Positions 1 to 7,487 of a DNA stretch of 30,556 nucleotides are shown one piece after another. This stretch comes from UBA5177 sp002413265 (GTDB taxonomy: Bacteria > Chloroflexota > UBA5177). Numbering within the stretch: the stretch's first letter is position 1; the number at the start of each line of letters is the position of its first letter. Made by a program: the position numbers and the translations under genes. The stretch is taken from NCBI GenBank assembly GCA_036752825.1, contig DAIORV010000014.1:1-30556 (forward strand), in the 5' to 3' direction. The notes beneath the pieces are model-generated. The model searched no databases, had not been told where the DNA came from, and saw only the letters and a list, made by a program, of their open reading frames with translations.

Positions 1-1154
1 CCGCACAGGAGATCCGTTCCCTGCTGAAGGGTCAGTGGCGCAACGGGTTGATACCGCAGATAGTATTCAACCCAGAAGCCGGAGGCTATTTCCCGGGACC
101 GGATGTGTGGCAAAGTGAGCGATCTCCAGACGCTCCAACAGGAGTCCAAACATCGGGAATTACTCAGCCCCCGGTGCTCGCCACGGCGGTGCTTCGTGTG
201 TACGAGAGTGCTCAGGATCAGTCCGAAGGCCTGGACTTCCTTCGAGCGGTGTATGCCTCCGTTGTGGCTTACCATCGCTGGCTCTACGAGGAGCGCGATC
301 CTGACGGCAGCGGACTCGTCGTTGTCGTTCACCCCTGGGAATCCGGGCTCGACAATTCTCCCCCTTACCTGCACGCCGGCAGCCGCGTACAAATGGCCTA
401 CAAGCCGAACTACGAGCGGCTCGACCTTTTGCACGTAGCCGCGAAAAACCGTCCAACCAACAAGGACTACGATCTGTTCGTTTATCTCCTCGAACAGATG
501 CGCGAGCTGAATTGGGATCAGAAGCGGTATCTCCAGAGCGCCCCGCTCCAGGTTCAGGATGTCCTTTTCAACTCGATTCTGTGTCGGGCAGATCGAGATT
601 TGGCCGAGATTAGCAAGCTGCTGGGCGAGGATCATGCACAGGCTGATGCCTGGCACGCTTCCACGGCGAGCGCCATTGAAAGGCAGCTTTGGGACGAAGC
701 CGACGGCACGTATTACAGCTTCGACAGGGTTGCCGGAGAACTGCTGCGCGACGATACCATCGGCGCTTTTCACACGTTGTATGGCCTCGCGGCAAGCGAC
801 GCCAGAGCGAAGACGCTGATCGAACGCCACTTCCTAAACGCATCCGAATACCGCCCGAAGGACGGCTTTTCCACGCCAACTACAGCTCTCAATTCACCGT
901 GGTTCAACCCCGAGAACTACTGGCTTGGGCCCGTTTGGATAAACACCAATTGGATGGTCATGCACGGGCTGGCCTCGTATGGGCGGCGGGACCTCGCAGA
1001 AACACTAAAACGTGACTCTCTATCTCTCATCGCCAAGAGTGGCTTCCGCGAGTACTTCAACCCGATCAGCGGCGAAGGCTACGGAACCGACAGCTTCAGC
1101 TGGAGCGCCGCCTTATCGATCGACTTACTCAGCTCGGGCTCGGTGACAGGCTAG
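1..1154 (+). CDS. MGH1/trehalase-like glycoside hydrolase, C-terminal part (5' truncated by window edge)
   Basis: The reading frame is open from base 3 and continues upstream of the window, so this is the C-terminal ~380 residues; the TTG at 48 is not the real start. The alpha/alpha-toroid family of mannosylglycerate hydrolase, GH63 and trehalase enzymes is indicated by the opening stretch GQWRNGLIPQIVF, by ESGLDNSP (the usual place of the catalytic acid Asp, bases ~340-362), and by YFNPISGEGYGTDSFSWSAAL near the C-terminus (the usual place of the catalytic base Glu). Such enzymes hydrolyse glucosides such as trehalose, mannosylglycerate or glucosylglycerate; the substrate cannot be read from sequence. 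It ends convergently with the exchanger gene, and the two stop codons share the palindrome CTAG at 1151-1154. Confidence 0.85.
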   Translation, partial: AQEIRSLLKGQWRNGLIPQIVFNPEAGGYFPGPDVWQSERSPDAPTGVQTSGITQPPVLATAVLRVYESAQDQSEGLDFLRAVYASVVAYHRWLYEERDPDGSGLVVVVHPWESGLDNSPPYLHAGSRVQMAYKPNYERLDLLHVAAKNRPTNKDYDLFVYLLEQMRELNWDQKRYLQSAPLQVQDVLFNSILCRADRDLAEISKLLGEDHAQADAWHASTASAIERQLWDEADGTYYSFDRVAGELLRDDTIGAFHTLYGLAASDARAKTLIERHFLNASEYRPKDGFSTPTTALNSPWFNPENYWLGPVWINTNWMVMHGLASYGRRDLAETLKRDSLSLIAKSGFREYFNPISGEGYGTDSFSWSAALSIDLLSSGSVTG

Positions 1155-2119
1155 AAAAAGGCTAGACGAACGGCCACGAAGCAGCAGTAAATTCCGAGCA
1201 ATGCGCCCCCTTCCAAGCGAGAGAGGGTTTGGCGAGTGGCTAGCAGAAGTACGGCTGCTGCCGTCATACCGAACATCCAAGGCCCATCGAGTACTCGGGC
1301 GGCATGAGAAGCATGAAGCGAAAGGAAGAGGGACGGCAGACCCACGCCCAAGGCTACATTGATGGAATTACTGTTGAACGCGGAGGCGACGGCGGCCGAA
1401 GCATGACCGCGACGCGCCAGCGAAACCGAGGCCCAGGTGTTCGGCAGACTGGTTGCAATGGCGAGCACGAAGGTGCCGATGACGCTGGGAGGCACGCCAA
1501 GGCGTGGGCCTAGAGCCAAGGACGACCGCACCAGGATGTCGCTGCCGGCCACGATGAATACGGCGCAGACCACAATCAAAGCCACCGTTACTCGCGGCGT
1601 GTGGTGGACCTCCGGAAGCTCGGGATCATCCGTCACCATTGCCACCTTGACCAGGTCATCGCGTCCGAACACATGAAGTACACGCACCGGGCCGAGCGTG
1701 ACGGCCACGAGGTAGCCGGCCAAGATCAGTAGCGCTAAAAGGGCTAAAGGCACGCGCGCACCCGGCACGAACAAAAGCCCGATCGTCAGTGCCGCGAGCA
1801 CGATGCTTACTCCACCATCGAGGGTGAGACGATAGGGGCCGGTGCGGAGGCCCCCGGTAACGATCGCGCTAAAACCGAGAAGAGCCGCAAGGTTATAGAT
1901 GTTGGAGCCCAACACCACGCCAAGACCCACGGCGGTCGAACCACTGGTGAGCGCCAGGATCGCTGAGGTCACCTCCGGCGCGTCGGCTCCGAGCGCCACC
2001 AGAAAGCCGAGAAAACCAGCGGACAGGCGGTAGGTGTGGCCGATAGCAGCGGCGTACTGGACGAGCTTCTCAGAAGAATAGAGAGCCGTTGAGAGCCCAA
2101 GCAGCCAGGCAATGCACAG
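1151..2119 (-). CDS. CaCA-family sodium/calcium-type cation exchanger
   Basis: Polytopic membrane protein, about 322 aa, with two inverted alpha-repeats typical of Na+/Ca2+ exchangers. Repeat alpha-1 reads GADAPEVTSA then GVVLGSNIYN; repeat alpha-2 reads ATSLPNTWAS then AFNSNSINVALG. A hydrophilic loop containing DDPELPEVHH lies between the halves. The first GTG-type start (1999) would cut away the first helix and part of alpha-1. The frame stays open to the stop at 2165-2167 and encodes a proper first transmembrane helix (LLCIAWLLGLSTALY), so I extend the gene. No ATG or GTG is available there, and I propose CTG at 2117-2119 (or ATT at 2111-2113). The usual Glu of the alpha-2 P-E pair is Asn here. 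It is the last gene of the minus-strand run starting at 6441, just after the 66-aa ORF. Confidence 0.82.
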   Translation of the reverse strand: MCIAWLLGLSTALYSSEKLVQYAAAIGHTYRLSAGFLGFLVALGADAPEVTSAILALTSGSTAVGLGVVLGSNIYNLAALLGFSAIVTGGLRTGPYRLTLDGGVSIVLAALTIGLLFVPGARVPLALLALLILAGYLVAVTLGPVRVLHVFGRDDLVKVAMVTDDPELPEVHHTPRVTVALIVVCAVFIVAGSDILVRSSLALGPRLGVPPSVIGTFVLAIATSLPNTWASVSLARRGHASAAVASAFNSNSINVALGVGLPSLFLSLHASHAARVLDGPWMFGMTAAAVLLLATRQTLSRLEGGALLGIYCCFVAVRLAFF

Positions 2120-2130
2120 AAGTGCCGTCT

Positions 2131-2331
2131 CTATGAAGGCTCTCCGGATCGGCGCGGCCGGTCGCTAAAGACCATCCGAGTTGGATACGTGGTTACCCAG
2201 CCAGTGTCCAGGCGAACCACCGCTCTGCCCTCACGCATCGCCAGCAAGACGCCACGGAACTCGTGACCATCGGGCGTCCGAACCACTATCCGCTCGCCGA
2301 CCTGGGGAAGTCTCTCCGAATCCTCCGTCAC
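2131..2331 (-). CDS. small hypothetical protein, SH3/KOW-like
   Basis: 66-aa soluble protein with a GTG start and an AGGGA stretch upstream on the minus strand. It begins 18 bases after the stop of the ketosynthase gene, and its end abuts the N-terminal region of the exchanger gene. The pattern VGERIVVRTPDGHEFRGVLL followed by GRAVVRLDTGWVTTYP alternates beta strands as in small SH3-like/KOW barrels, but I do not recognise a named family. Its position in the tight minus-strand run and protein-like composition favour a real gene. Function unknown. Confidence 0.55.
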   Translation of the reverse strand: MTEDSERLPQVGERIVVRTPDGHEFRGVLLAMREGRAVVRLDTGWVTTYPTRMVFSDRPRRSGEPS

Positions 2332-2349
2332 GGCTTGACGTCCCTGCGA

Positions 2350-3594
2350 TCAGGCAATCGTAGGTCGCGCGAAGAGCAGCGCGGCATTCGACCCTCCGAA
2401 GCCAAACGAGGTGCTGAGGGCGAAGTCTATCTCTTCTCGACGTCCCGACGGAGGCAGGACATTCAATCTGCATTCATCGTCTACAGCGCTCAGATTTGCG
2501 GTTCCTGGGAGGAACCCGCAGCGTAGAGCCATAGCCGTGATTCCCGCCTCGATAGCGCCGGATGCGCCCAGCGCATGTCCATACAGGCCCTTTGTCCCAC
2601 TCACCGGAACACGAGCGCCGTTCTCTCCCAGAGCGCTTCGCAGAGCACGGGCTTCGGCCATGTCACCGAGACGCGTGCCGGTCGCGTGGGCATTCACGTA
2701 GCCGAGGTCCGAGACCGAGACGGCCGCGTCATCCAGGGCCAGGCGAACTGCTCGGGCGGCTTCGCTCCCGTCCGGGCGCGGAGCGGTCATGTGATAGGCG
2801 TCATTGGTCTGACCGTATCCAACGAGCTCCGCATAAACCTGGGCGCCACGCTTCTCAGCGGCCTCCCCCTCCTCCAGGATCAGAACAGCAGCCCCCTCGC
2901 CCATGACGAAGCCGTCCCGAGCAACGTCGAATGGCCGTGAGGCGCACGTCGGGTGATCGTTTCGCGCGGACATCGCCTTGATGAGCGAGAAGGAGCCAAA
3001 GACCAATGGAGCGAGCGGAGCTTCCACCCCACCCGCGAGCATGACGTCCGCCTCCCCGCGCCGGATGATCCTAAACGCCTCCCCGATAGCCATCGCCCCA
3101 GAGGCGCACGAATTAGCATTCGCCAGATTTGGGCCGCGCACGTCCAGATCGATAGCGACATTTGCGCCACTGGCTCCGCCGTAAACGGCGACGGCAAGCA
3201 TGGTGTCAACAGACCGGATCCCCCCATTCATGTATCGGACGTGTTGACCCTCTGCATACGACAGCCCCCCTAGAGCCGAGCCCATGGAGACGCCGACACG
3301 AGAGCGGTCTTGCCTGTCCAGGGATATGCCCGCGTCCAGCATGGCCTGTCGCGACGCCGCCACGCCTAGCTGCGCGAACCGATCGAGCTTACGCACCGTG
3401 CGCTGCTCCATGTAGTCACGCGGGTCGAAGTCCTCAATCTGGGCTGCGTTTTGCGAACGAAATTCGCTCGGATCGAACCGAGTGAGGCGACGCACGGCGC
3501 TCCGCCCCTCAGACACCCCTTTCCACAGACCAGCGGCGCCGTGTCCGATGGGAGTGATGGCGCCTATCCCGGTTATGACCACACGACGAAGCAT
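2350..3594 (-). CDS. fabF: beta-ketoacyl-ACP synthase, KAS II (FabF) family
   Basis: 414-aa ketosynthase of the FabF/KAS II thiolase fold, which condenses malonyl-ACP with an acyl primer. The Cys-His-His triad is complete: Cys163 in ANSCASGA, His303 in NAHATGT and His340 in KGLYGHALGASGA. The N-terminus RRVVITGIGAITPIG and the C-terminus FGFGGSNAALLF are full length for the family. The ATG start lies 8 bases after the stop of the SRPBCC gene. Placement among SRPBCC, FAD-reductase and methyltransferase genes, with no fabD, fabG or acpP beside it, suggests a dedicated secondary or lipid pathway rather than housekeeping fatty acid synthesis (inference). No acyl carrier protein gene is seen in the window, so one would have to be supplied from elsewhere. 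Confidence 0.9.
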   Translation of the reverse strand: MLRRVVITGIGAITPIGHGAAGLWKGVSEGRSAVRRLTRFDPSEFRSQNAAQIEDFDPRDYMEQRTVRKLDRFAQLGVAASRQAMLDAGISLDRQDRSRVGVSMGSALGGLSYAEGQHVRYMNGGIRSVDTMLAVAVYGGASGANVAIDLDVRGPNLANANSCASGAMAIGEAFRIIRRGEADVMLAGGVEAPLAPLVFGSFSLIKAMSARNDHPTCASRPFDVARDGFVMGEGAAVLILEEGEAAEKRGAQVYAELVGYGQTNDAYHMTAPRPDGSEAARAVRLALDDAAVSVSDLGYVNAHATGTRLGDMAEARALRSALGENGARVPVSGTKGLYGHALGASGAIEAGITAMALRCGFLPGTANLSAVDDECRLNVLPPSGRREEIDFALSTSFGFGGSNAALLFARPTIA

Positions 3595-3602
3595 GTTGAC
3601 GT

Positions 3603-4088
3603 TCAGCTCTTCCGCCGAGAACTGCTCTCAGCCTCTACTTTGATTCCACGCAGCGTCTTGTCTGCGATGGCGGCCACGAAAACACGGCCCAGAATGTAGG
3701 ACGACAATGGGTTACGGAGCCACCAGCGAGGTGAGGATAATGCGTGATCGATCGTCACCATCGTGCCTCGGTCTGCCGCTCGCATGCGCCAGACAACCTT
3801 CATTCCCGTGGTGACTCCCTCAATGTGTTCGTAACGCACCTCCTGGGCCTTTGTATCGAGCGTCTGCTTGGCCGTCCAGCTGACCGGAATGTATAGGTGT
3901 GAGGCTCCCATTTTCACCACACGCTCGCAGTCGGGTACTGCCACTCGCGGCCCCGAAAGCACGCTCACATACCGATAGTGATCGAGTAGGCCCGGCCAAT
4001 CCTCCACCGCGCCTGCCAGTCGAAAGACGACCTGCGGCAGTGCATCCATCTCGACCTGATTAAGGGTATGCAGAGTCGACAGCTTCAA
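3603..4088 (-). CDS. SRPBCC-superfamily protein (cyclase/aromatase or lipid-binding type)
   Basis: 161 aa (TTG start). The stop of the upstream FAD gene overlaps this start (TTGA), a translational-coupling arrangement. The SRPBCC (START/Bet v1) helix-grip pattern is visible: an N-terminal strand, VFRLAGAVEDWPGLLDHYRYV (helix after the first strand), a middle set of strands (SWTAKQTLDTKAQEVRYEHI), and a C-terminal long helix (LSSYILGRVFVAAIADKTLRGI). Family members bind hydrophobic ligands; those beside ketosynthases often act as polyketide cyclases/aromatases, those elsewhere as lipid-transfer or coenzyme Q-binding proteins. An internal ATG at 4047-4049 (MDALPQ) is an alternative start. The exact role here is inferred from context only. 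Confidence 0.75.
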   Translation of the reverse strand: MKLSTLHTLNQVEMDALPQVVFRLAGAVEDWPGLLDHYRYVSVLSGPRVAVPDCERVVKMGASHLYIPVSWTAKQTLDTKAQEVRYEHIEGVTTGMKVVWRMRAADRGTMVTIDHALSSPRWWLRNPLSSYILGRVFVAAIADKTLRGIKVEAESSSRRKS

Positions 4089-5281
4089 GGCCGAAGGGCC
4101 GACCAGAGCATGCTCGGATGCAAGAATTGACCCGCGTCCTCTACGTCCCCGAGTACGTTTGCCAGGGTCGACAGCGCTGCTTCACGCCTCCGAAGGCGGG
4201 AAATGGCGTAATCGAGCGCGGCAGGGTGCTGCACGAACACCTGCACCAGTGCAGTCACCGCGGACTTCCTCCGAAACTCTCGCGTCCGAAGCCGATCGTA
4301 CATGGAGAAGTCAACGGTATCGGGAACGGACAGGACGATCTCCGCTGTTTCTGCCGCAAGCTGCGCGCCACGAAGCGCTCGGTAAATGCCTTCACCAGTG
4401 AAGGGGTCGAAGAAGCCGGCCGCATCGCCAACCAAGAGTGCGCCAGGGGCCGAGGCATGGGAGGCACGACTGCCGATCGGAGCAACCCCGCGAACAGGAG
4501 AAACCAATCGGGCTCCGGAAAGGACGGCGTGAAGCCGCTCATGACGGGCGATCCACGCGTCGAAAAAGCTGGCAACGCTGAGTCGGGATCGCTTCAGGGC
4601 AGACACCGGCACCACCATCGCGACGTTGAAGAGCCCTCCCGGTAGCGGAGCGATGCCGCAGTAGCCTTCGCGAGTCACGTGCATCTGACCATACGAGCCG
4701 TCGAGTGCCACCCCTTCTGCATGCGCGACCAAGCCCATCCGAAACGGCCAGCGGGGAACACGAGCCATCCCAAGGCTGCGGCTGGTTGTCGAACGATGTC
4801 CGTCGGCAACGACCGTAACCGGCGCGCGAAACTGCATGCTCCGGCCGGAAGACGAGCCCATGACGCCACGAACGCGGCCGTCGTCACGCATCACCGCATG
4901 CGCTACAAACCCTTCGTGCAACTGCGCGCCCGCATCTACCGCCGCTCGAACGAGTGCTTCATCGAACGTGTGACGGGGGAGCGAAGCTGCGCACTCCGCT
5001 CGGCCCGACTGCGAGTAACTGAGCCGCAGGATCTTTCCGGACGGAGAGATCACGTCCATGCCGCTGACCTGTCTGGCTCCTCGTAGAACCTGCGTCTCCA
5101 ACCCGATGTCCTCCAAAACTCGCCGCACACCGGGACTCAAATACTCCGCGCATGCCTTGGGACGGGGGAAGTGCTGGCGATCGAGAAGTGCGACACGATG
5201 TCCTTGGCGCGCGAGAAGGTACGCAGTCGTTGCTCCAGCAGGACCCGCGCCGACCACCGCCACATCCCAGTCACCGCTCAT
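4085..5281 (-). CDS. FAD-dependent oxidoreductase, geranylgeranyl reductase-like family
   Basis: 398-aa flavoprotein. The N-terminal FAD/ADP-binding Rossmann motif is VVGAGPAGATTAYLLA (GxGxxG at residues 11-16), followed by LLDRQHFPRPKACAEYLSPG, the conserved substrate/flavin region of the geranylgeranyl reductase/halogenase group. The second FAD motif LLVGDAAGFFDPFTGEGI is at residues ~280-300. Family members reduce isoprenoid double bonds or hydroxylate/halogenate aromatic and polyketide substrates. No tryptophan-halogenase WxWxIP motif is seen. ATG start, overlapping the methyltransferase gene by 11 bases and the SRPBCC gene by 4 bases, so these genes are almost surely co-transcribed. Confidence 0.87.
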   Translation of the reverse strand: MSGDWDVAVVGAGPAGATTAYLLARQGHRVALLDRQHFPRPKACAEYLSPGVRRVLEDIGLETQVLRGARQVSGMDVISPSGKILRLSYSQSGRAECAASLPRHTFDEALVRAAVDAGAQLHEGFVAHAVMRDDGRVRGVMGSSSGRSMQFRAPVTVVADGHRSTTSRSLGMARVPRWPFRMGLVAHAEGVALDGSYGQMHVTREGYCGIAPLPGGLFNVAMVVPVSALKRSRLSVASFFDAWIARHERLHAVLSGARLVSPVRGVAPIGSRASHASAPGALLVGDAAGFFDPFTGEGIYRALRGAQLAAETAEIVLSVPDTVDFSMYDRLRTREFRRKSAVTALVQVFVQHPAALDYAISRLRRREAALSTLANVLGDVEDAGQFLHPSMLWSALRP

Positions 5282-5981
5282 GTTCTGCCTTGATGGCGAT
5301 CAAGCTCTGGCGAAAAAAAAGGTGGCGACGGACCCTCACTCCGGATATGCCCGCCACTTCCGCCAGAGTTGCTAACTCTGACGGTGTGTATGAGCGGAGC
5401 ACCGACAGAGGGCCGTCGTGGCGCGTTACCCAACTTCGAGCCGTGAGCCGCGTAGCTAACCGAGCTGCAAGGTAAGCCGTGCGAGACCTGTAGAGGTCGG
5501 TGATCACAATGCCGGCACGCGCCACTCGCCACATCTCCATAAGAACGCTCCGGGCGTCGGACGGTTCGAAGTGGTGCAGCGCCAGACAGCTCTGCACGAC
5601 ATCGAAAGATCGATCGGGCCAGGGCAGATGGCGCGCGTCAGCCAGGCACAGTTCCACCTCGTCGTGGGAGATGAGGTTCCTGGCCTCCGATAGGACCTCT
5701 CGACTTACATCGATCGCGGTCACCTGGAGTTGGAAGCCGGCGCGCTCAGCCCACTTCAGCTGGGCAAGGGGAACGTCGGCGGAGCCGGTGGCGACGTCCA
5801 ATAACGTGACTGCCGGTCGGCCGGCAACTATCTGCCGCAGACAGCGAATGGCCAGCGATATTCCGCCGAACCGCACGTTCATCCGACGTATGTCAGCCAG
5901 GTTCTCGGCAATTTCCGACGAAATGGAGGCAGGTGAGTCGAGAAGCTCTAGGGCAGAGCTTCGCGAGGATGGCCTGGACAC
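5271..5981 (-). CDS. class I SAM-dependent methyltransferase
   Basis: 236-aa methyltransferase of the UbiE/methyltransf_11 type. Motif I is LLDVATGSADVPLAQL, motif II has the acidic AIDVSREVL, and the post-motif region includes CLADARHLPWPDRSFDVVQSCLALHHF (residues ~110-140), typical of small-molecule methyltransferases. The start is GTG with a GAGGCGG ribosome-binding site on the minus strand about 8 bases upstream. It lies 10 bases after the lipoprotein gene and overlaps the next gene by 11 bases. The likely substrate is a product of the adjacent ketosynthase/SRPBCC/FAD proteins (inference). The same trio of ketosynthase, methyltransferase and FAD oxidoreductase is familiar from small polyketide clusters that use a type III synthase instead. 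Confidence 0.85.
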   Translation of the reverse strand: MSRPSSRSSALELLDSPASISSEIAENLADIRRMNVRFGGISLAIRCLRQIVAGRPAVTLLDVATGSADVPLAQLKWAERAGFQLQVTAIDVSREVLSEARNLISHDEVELCLADARHLPWPDRSFDVVQSCLALHHFEPSDARSVLMEMWRVARAGIVITDLYRSRTAYLAARLATRLTARSWVTRHDGPLSVLRSYTPSELATLAEVAGISGVRVRRHLFFRQSLIAIKAEHER

Positions 5982-5991
5982 GCATTCCGCC

Positions 5992-6441
5992 TCAAGCCAG
6001 GTTGCTCGGGCGTTTCAAATACCCGGGCATCTTCGGTAGATCCGTACCGGCAATCAGAAACGCGTCGTTGGGCGGGTACGGCGTGATCGATTTGTCGTAC
6101 GAGTAATGGTGGTGCGATGCCCAGTACGCGTACGCGCTCTCGATGGCGTTGCACAGGTTATCCAGCTCAATACTTGCCTGGAACAACTTCACGTTGGGAT
6201 CGATGGTGTCGCGCGAATCGATTGCGTCGACCACCCGACACGCGGCTTGTTCGCGCTGGAAGTAGGAAAGAATTCCCCCTTTGTCACCACGTAGATAGTC
6301 GGCCTTGAAATGAACATAGATCGGTTGCAAGGTCGCGTAGGCGCTCCGAACCTGCACCAAGTCCTCGGATGTGTAAGCTTGCGTGCCCCGGCATCCGGCG
6401 ATCCCCAGGCCAAGCAAGATGAGGAACACTGTTTGTCGCAT
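5992..6441 (-). CDS. putative lipoprotein, unknown function
   Basis: 149 aa from the ATG at 6439-6441. A longer frame upstream has no lipoprotein signal and would begin inside the divergent promoter region. The N-terminus MRQTVFLILLGLGIAGC is a short lipoprotein signal peptide with Cys17 as the lipidation site. The mature part is mainly helical (ASIELDNLCNAIESAYAYWASHHHYSYD) with a Tyr/His-rich stretch and two further Cys (ACR, NLCN). I do not recognise a family. It is the first gene of the minus-strand run; linkage to the biosynthetic genes is by spacing only (10 bases). Confidence 0.65.
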   Translation of the reverse strand: MRQTVFLILLGLGIAGCRGTQAYTSEDLVQVRSAYATLQPIYVHFKADYLRGDKGGILSYFQREQAACRVVDAIDSRDTIDPNVKLFQASIELDNLCNAIESAYAYWASHHHYSYDKSITPYPPNDAFLIAGTDLPKMPGYLKRPSNLA

Positions 6442-6744
6442 TGCACGACATTCTAATCGCGAAGGACCGCCCTTACCTCGCTCCAGCTCGATGAAACGGC
6501 ACGCTGCCGGTGCCAGAGGAAGCAAGGAACACTGCGCTGCCTGTTCGTCACGTCGAAGCAGTCACACACTGACATATATTCTCCGATGTCCGTATAATGT
6601 CAGGGAAGCAGGTCGCGCGTAGTGCATTTGCATCATGTCAGCCGAATGGATGGCATGTACGATGGCTACAATGGATGCCCTGGAACCTTACTTTGGGGGA
6701 CGGGCTTCTTCAGTCCAAAACCCACGAAAGGAAATGGAAGCAAG
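6442..6744. other. intergenic region between divergent genes, with promoter and 5' leader
   Basis: About 300 bases between the lipoprotein start (minus) and the LPXTG protein start (plus). It holds the promoter at 6569-6598, an inverted repeat CTGACAT/ATGTCAG around it, and a roughly 140-base transcribed leader with several ATGG-containing stretches (6646-6680). The plus frame is open from 6622 but lacks a signal peptide there, so I treat this part as untranslated. No recognised riboswitch consensus was found. Confidence 0.5.
6569..6598 (+). promoter_or_regulatory. sigma-70-type promoter for the LPXTG protein gene
   Basis: -35 CTGACA at 6569-6574 (5 of 6 match), an 18-base spacer, and a perfect -10 TATAAT at 6593-6598. 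This places transcription start near 6605 and leaves a leader of about 140 bases before the ATG at 6745. The heptamer CTGACAT (6569-6575) is repeated inverted as ATGTCAG at 6597-6603 and again directly at 6635-6641, which could be an operator. Confidence 0.6.
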
Positions 6745-7320
6745 ATGAAGCGACTCGGCGTTACATCCCTTCTGCTCGCCCTAATGGTCTCCGGGGCAAC
6801 TGTTACCGGCGTTTCGGCGCAGAAGGCCCATCAAGCAAAACCTGGAAGTTACACCTGTAAGCTCCACCCGAGCCTCGCGTCGTGCAGAGCAACCGGTGGG
6901 GCCGCAGCAGCGGCCGCTGCAGCAGCAGCCGCGAATGCAGCCCTGGCGGCAGCCGCCAAGCTGCAAGCCGCGGCTAATGCGTGTACTCCTTCGACCTCGG
7001 CTAGATGCCAGGCGTTGGCCAAGGCTGCCGCCGCTGCCCAGGCGCATGCGCTTCAGCTGGTAGCTCGTGCCAAAGCGCTTGCAGCTGCAGCTCATCTCCC
7101 TGTCCCGAATTTCCCTGGCACAGGAGCAGGTGGCACCGCACCTTTAGCGGGCACTGTCCCGGTGGTTTCAGGGCTAGCCTCTCAGACCACGAGTGCTGTA
7201 ACTTCGCTGCCCGCGACGGGCGGAGCGGTACCGTCTAGCCCCGACTCGGCCGGCCTGCTGGCTCTGTTCGGAATGATGCTGGCACTCGCGGGCCTCGGTC
7301 TGCGACGCCGCTTTAGTTAG
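6745..7320 (+). CDS. alanine-rich secreted surface protein with LPXTG sorting signal
   Basis: 191 aa from the ATG at 6745, preceded by AAAGGAAATGGAAG. The earlier frame start at 6622 gives a non-signal N-terminus and is rejected. Residues 1-25 form a signal peptide (MKRLGVTSLLLALMVSGATV then GVSA). Two Cys pairs, Cys38/Cys47 and Cys80/Cys88, each precede an Ala-rich helical stretch, including 11 consecutive Ala encoded by mixed codons at residues 53-63. The C-terminus has LPATG at 155-159, a hydrophobic helix and an RRRFS tail: a sortase cell-wall sorting signal, implying a Gram-positive-type envelope. No sortase gene is in the window. It is followed by a strong terminator, so it is monocistronic. 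No known family; probably a structural or adhesive wall protein (inference). Confidence 0.8.
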   Translation: MKRLGVTSLLLALMVSGATVTGVSAQKAHQAKPGSYTCKLHPSLASCRATGGAAAAAAAAAAANAALAAAAKLQAAANACTPSTSARCQALAKAAAAAQAHALQLVARAKALAAAAHLPVPNFPGTGAGGTAPLAGTVPVVSGLASQTTSAVTSLPATGGAVPSSPDSAGLLALFGMMLALAGLGLRRRFS

Positions 7321-7341
7321 ACCTCTACGGAACTAATCAGT

Positions 7342-7375
7342 AAGAGCCGCCCCAGGGGGCGGCTCTTCTGTATGT
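7342..7375 (+). terminator. Rho-independent terminator after the LPXTG gene
   Basis: Stem AAGAGCCGCC / GGCGGCTCTT with a C/G-rich tip (7342-7367), followed by a T-containing tract CTGTATGTTTT. It begins 22 bases after the stop codon at 7320. Clear, strong hairpin. Confidence 0.8.
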
Positions 7376-7386
7376 TTTGAACCTGC

Positions 7387-7415
7387 TTTACATTGGCCGG
7401 CCTGTGTGGTACTTT
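7387..7415 (+). promoter_or_regulatory. possible promoter for the transglutaminase operon
   Basis: -35-like TTTACA (7387-7392, 5 of 6) and -10-like TACTTT (7410-7415, 3 of 6) with 17-base spacing, located between the terminator and the gene start at 7488. A promoter is required here by the upstream terminator, but the -10 is weak. Confidence 0.35.
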
Positions 7416-7487
7416 CGACCCGCGCATGCCGGCAAAGCCATTAAGGTCTTCCCCGCGTACCGGTGAAGAAGGACGGGAGCACATGTC

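Noticed and set aside
6604..6744. Cyclic-di-GMP riboswitch in the leader of the LPXTG gene
   Set aside because: The conserved aptamer blocks of the known c-di-GMP classes are not seen.
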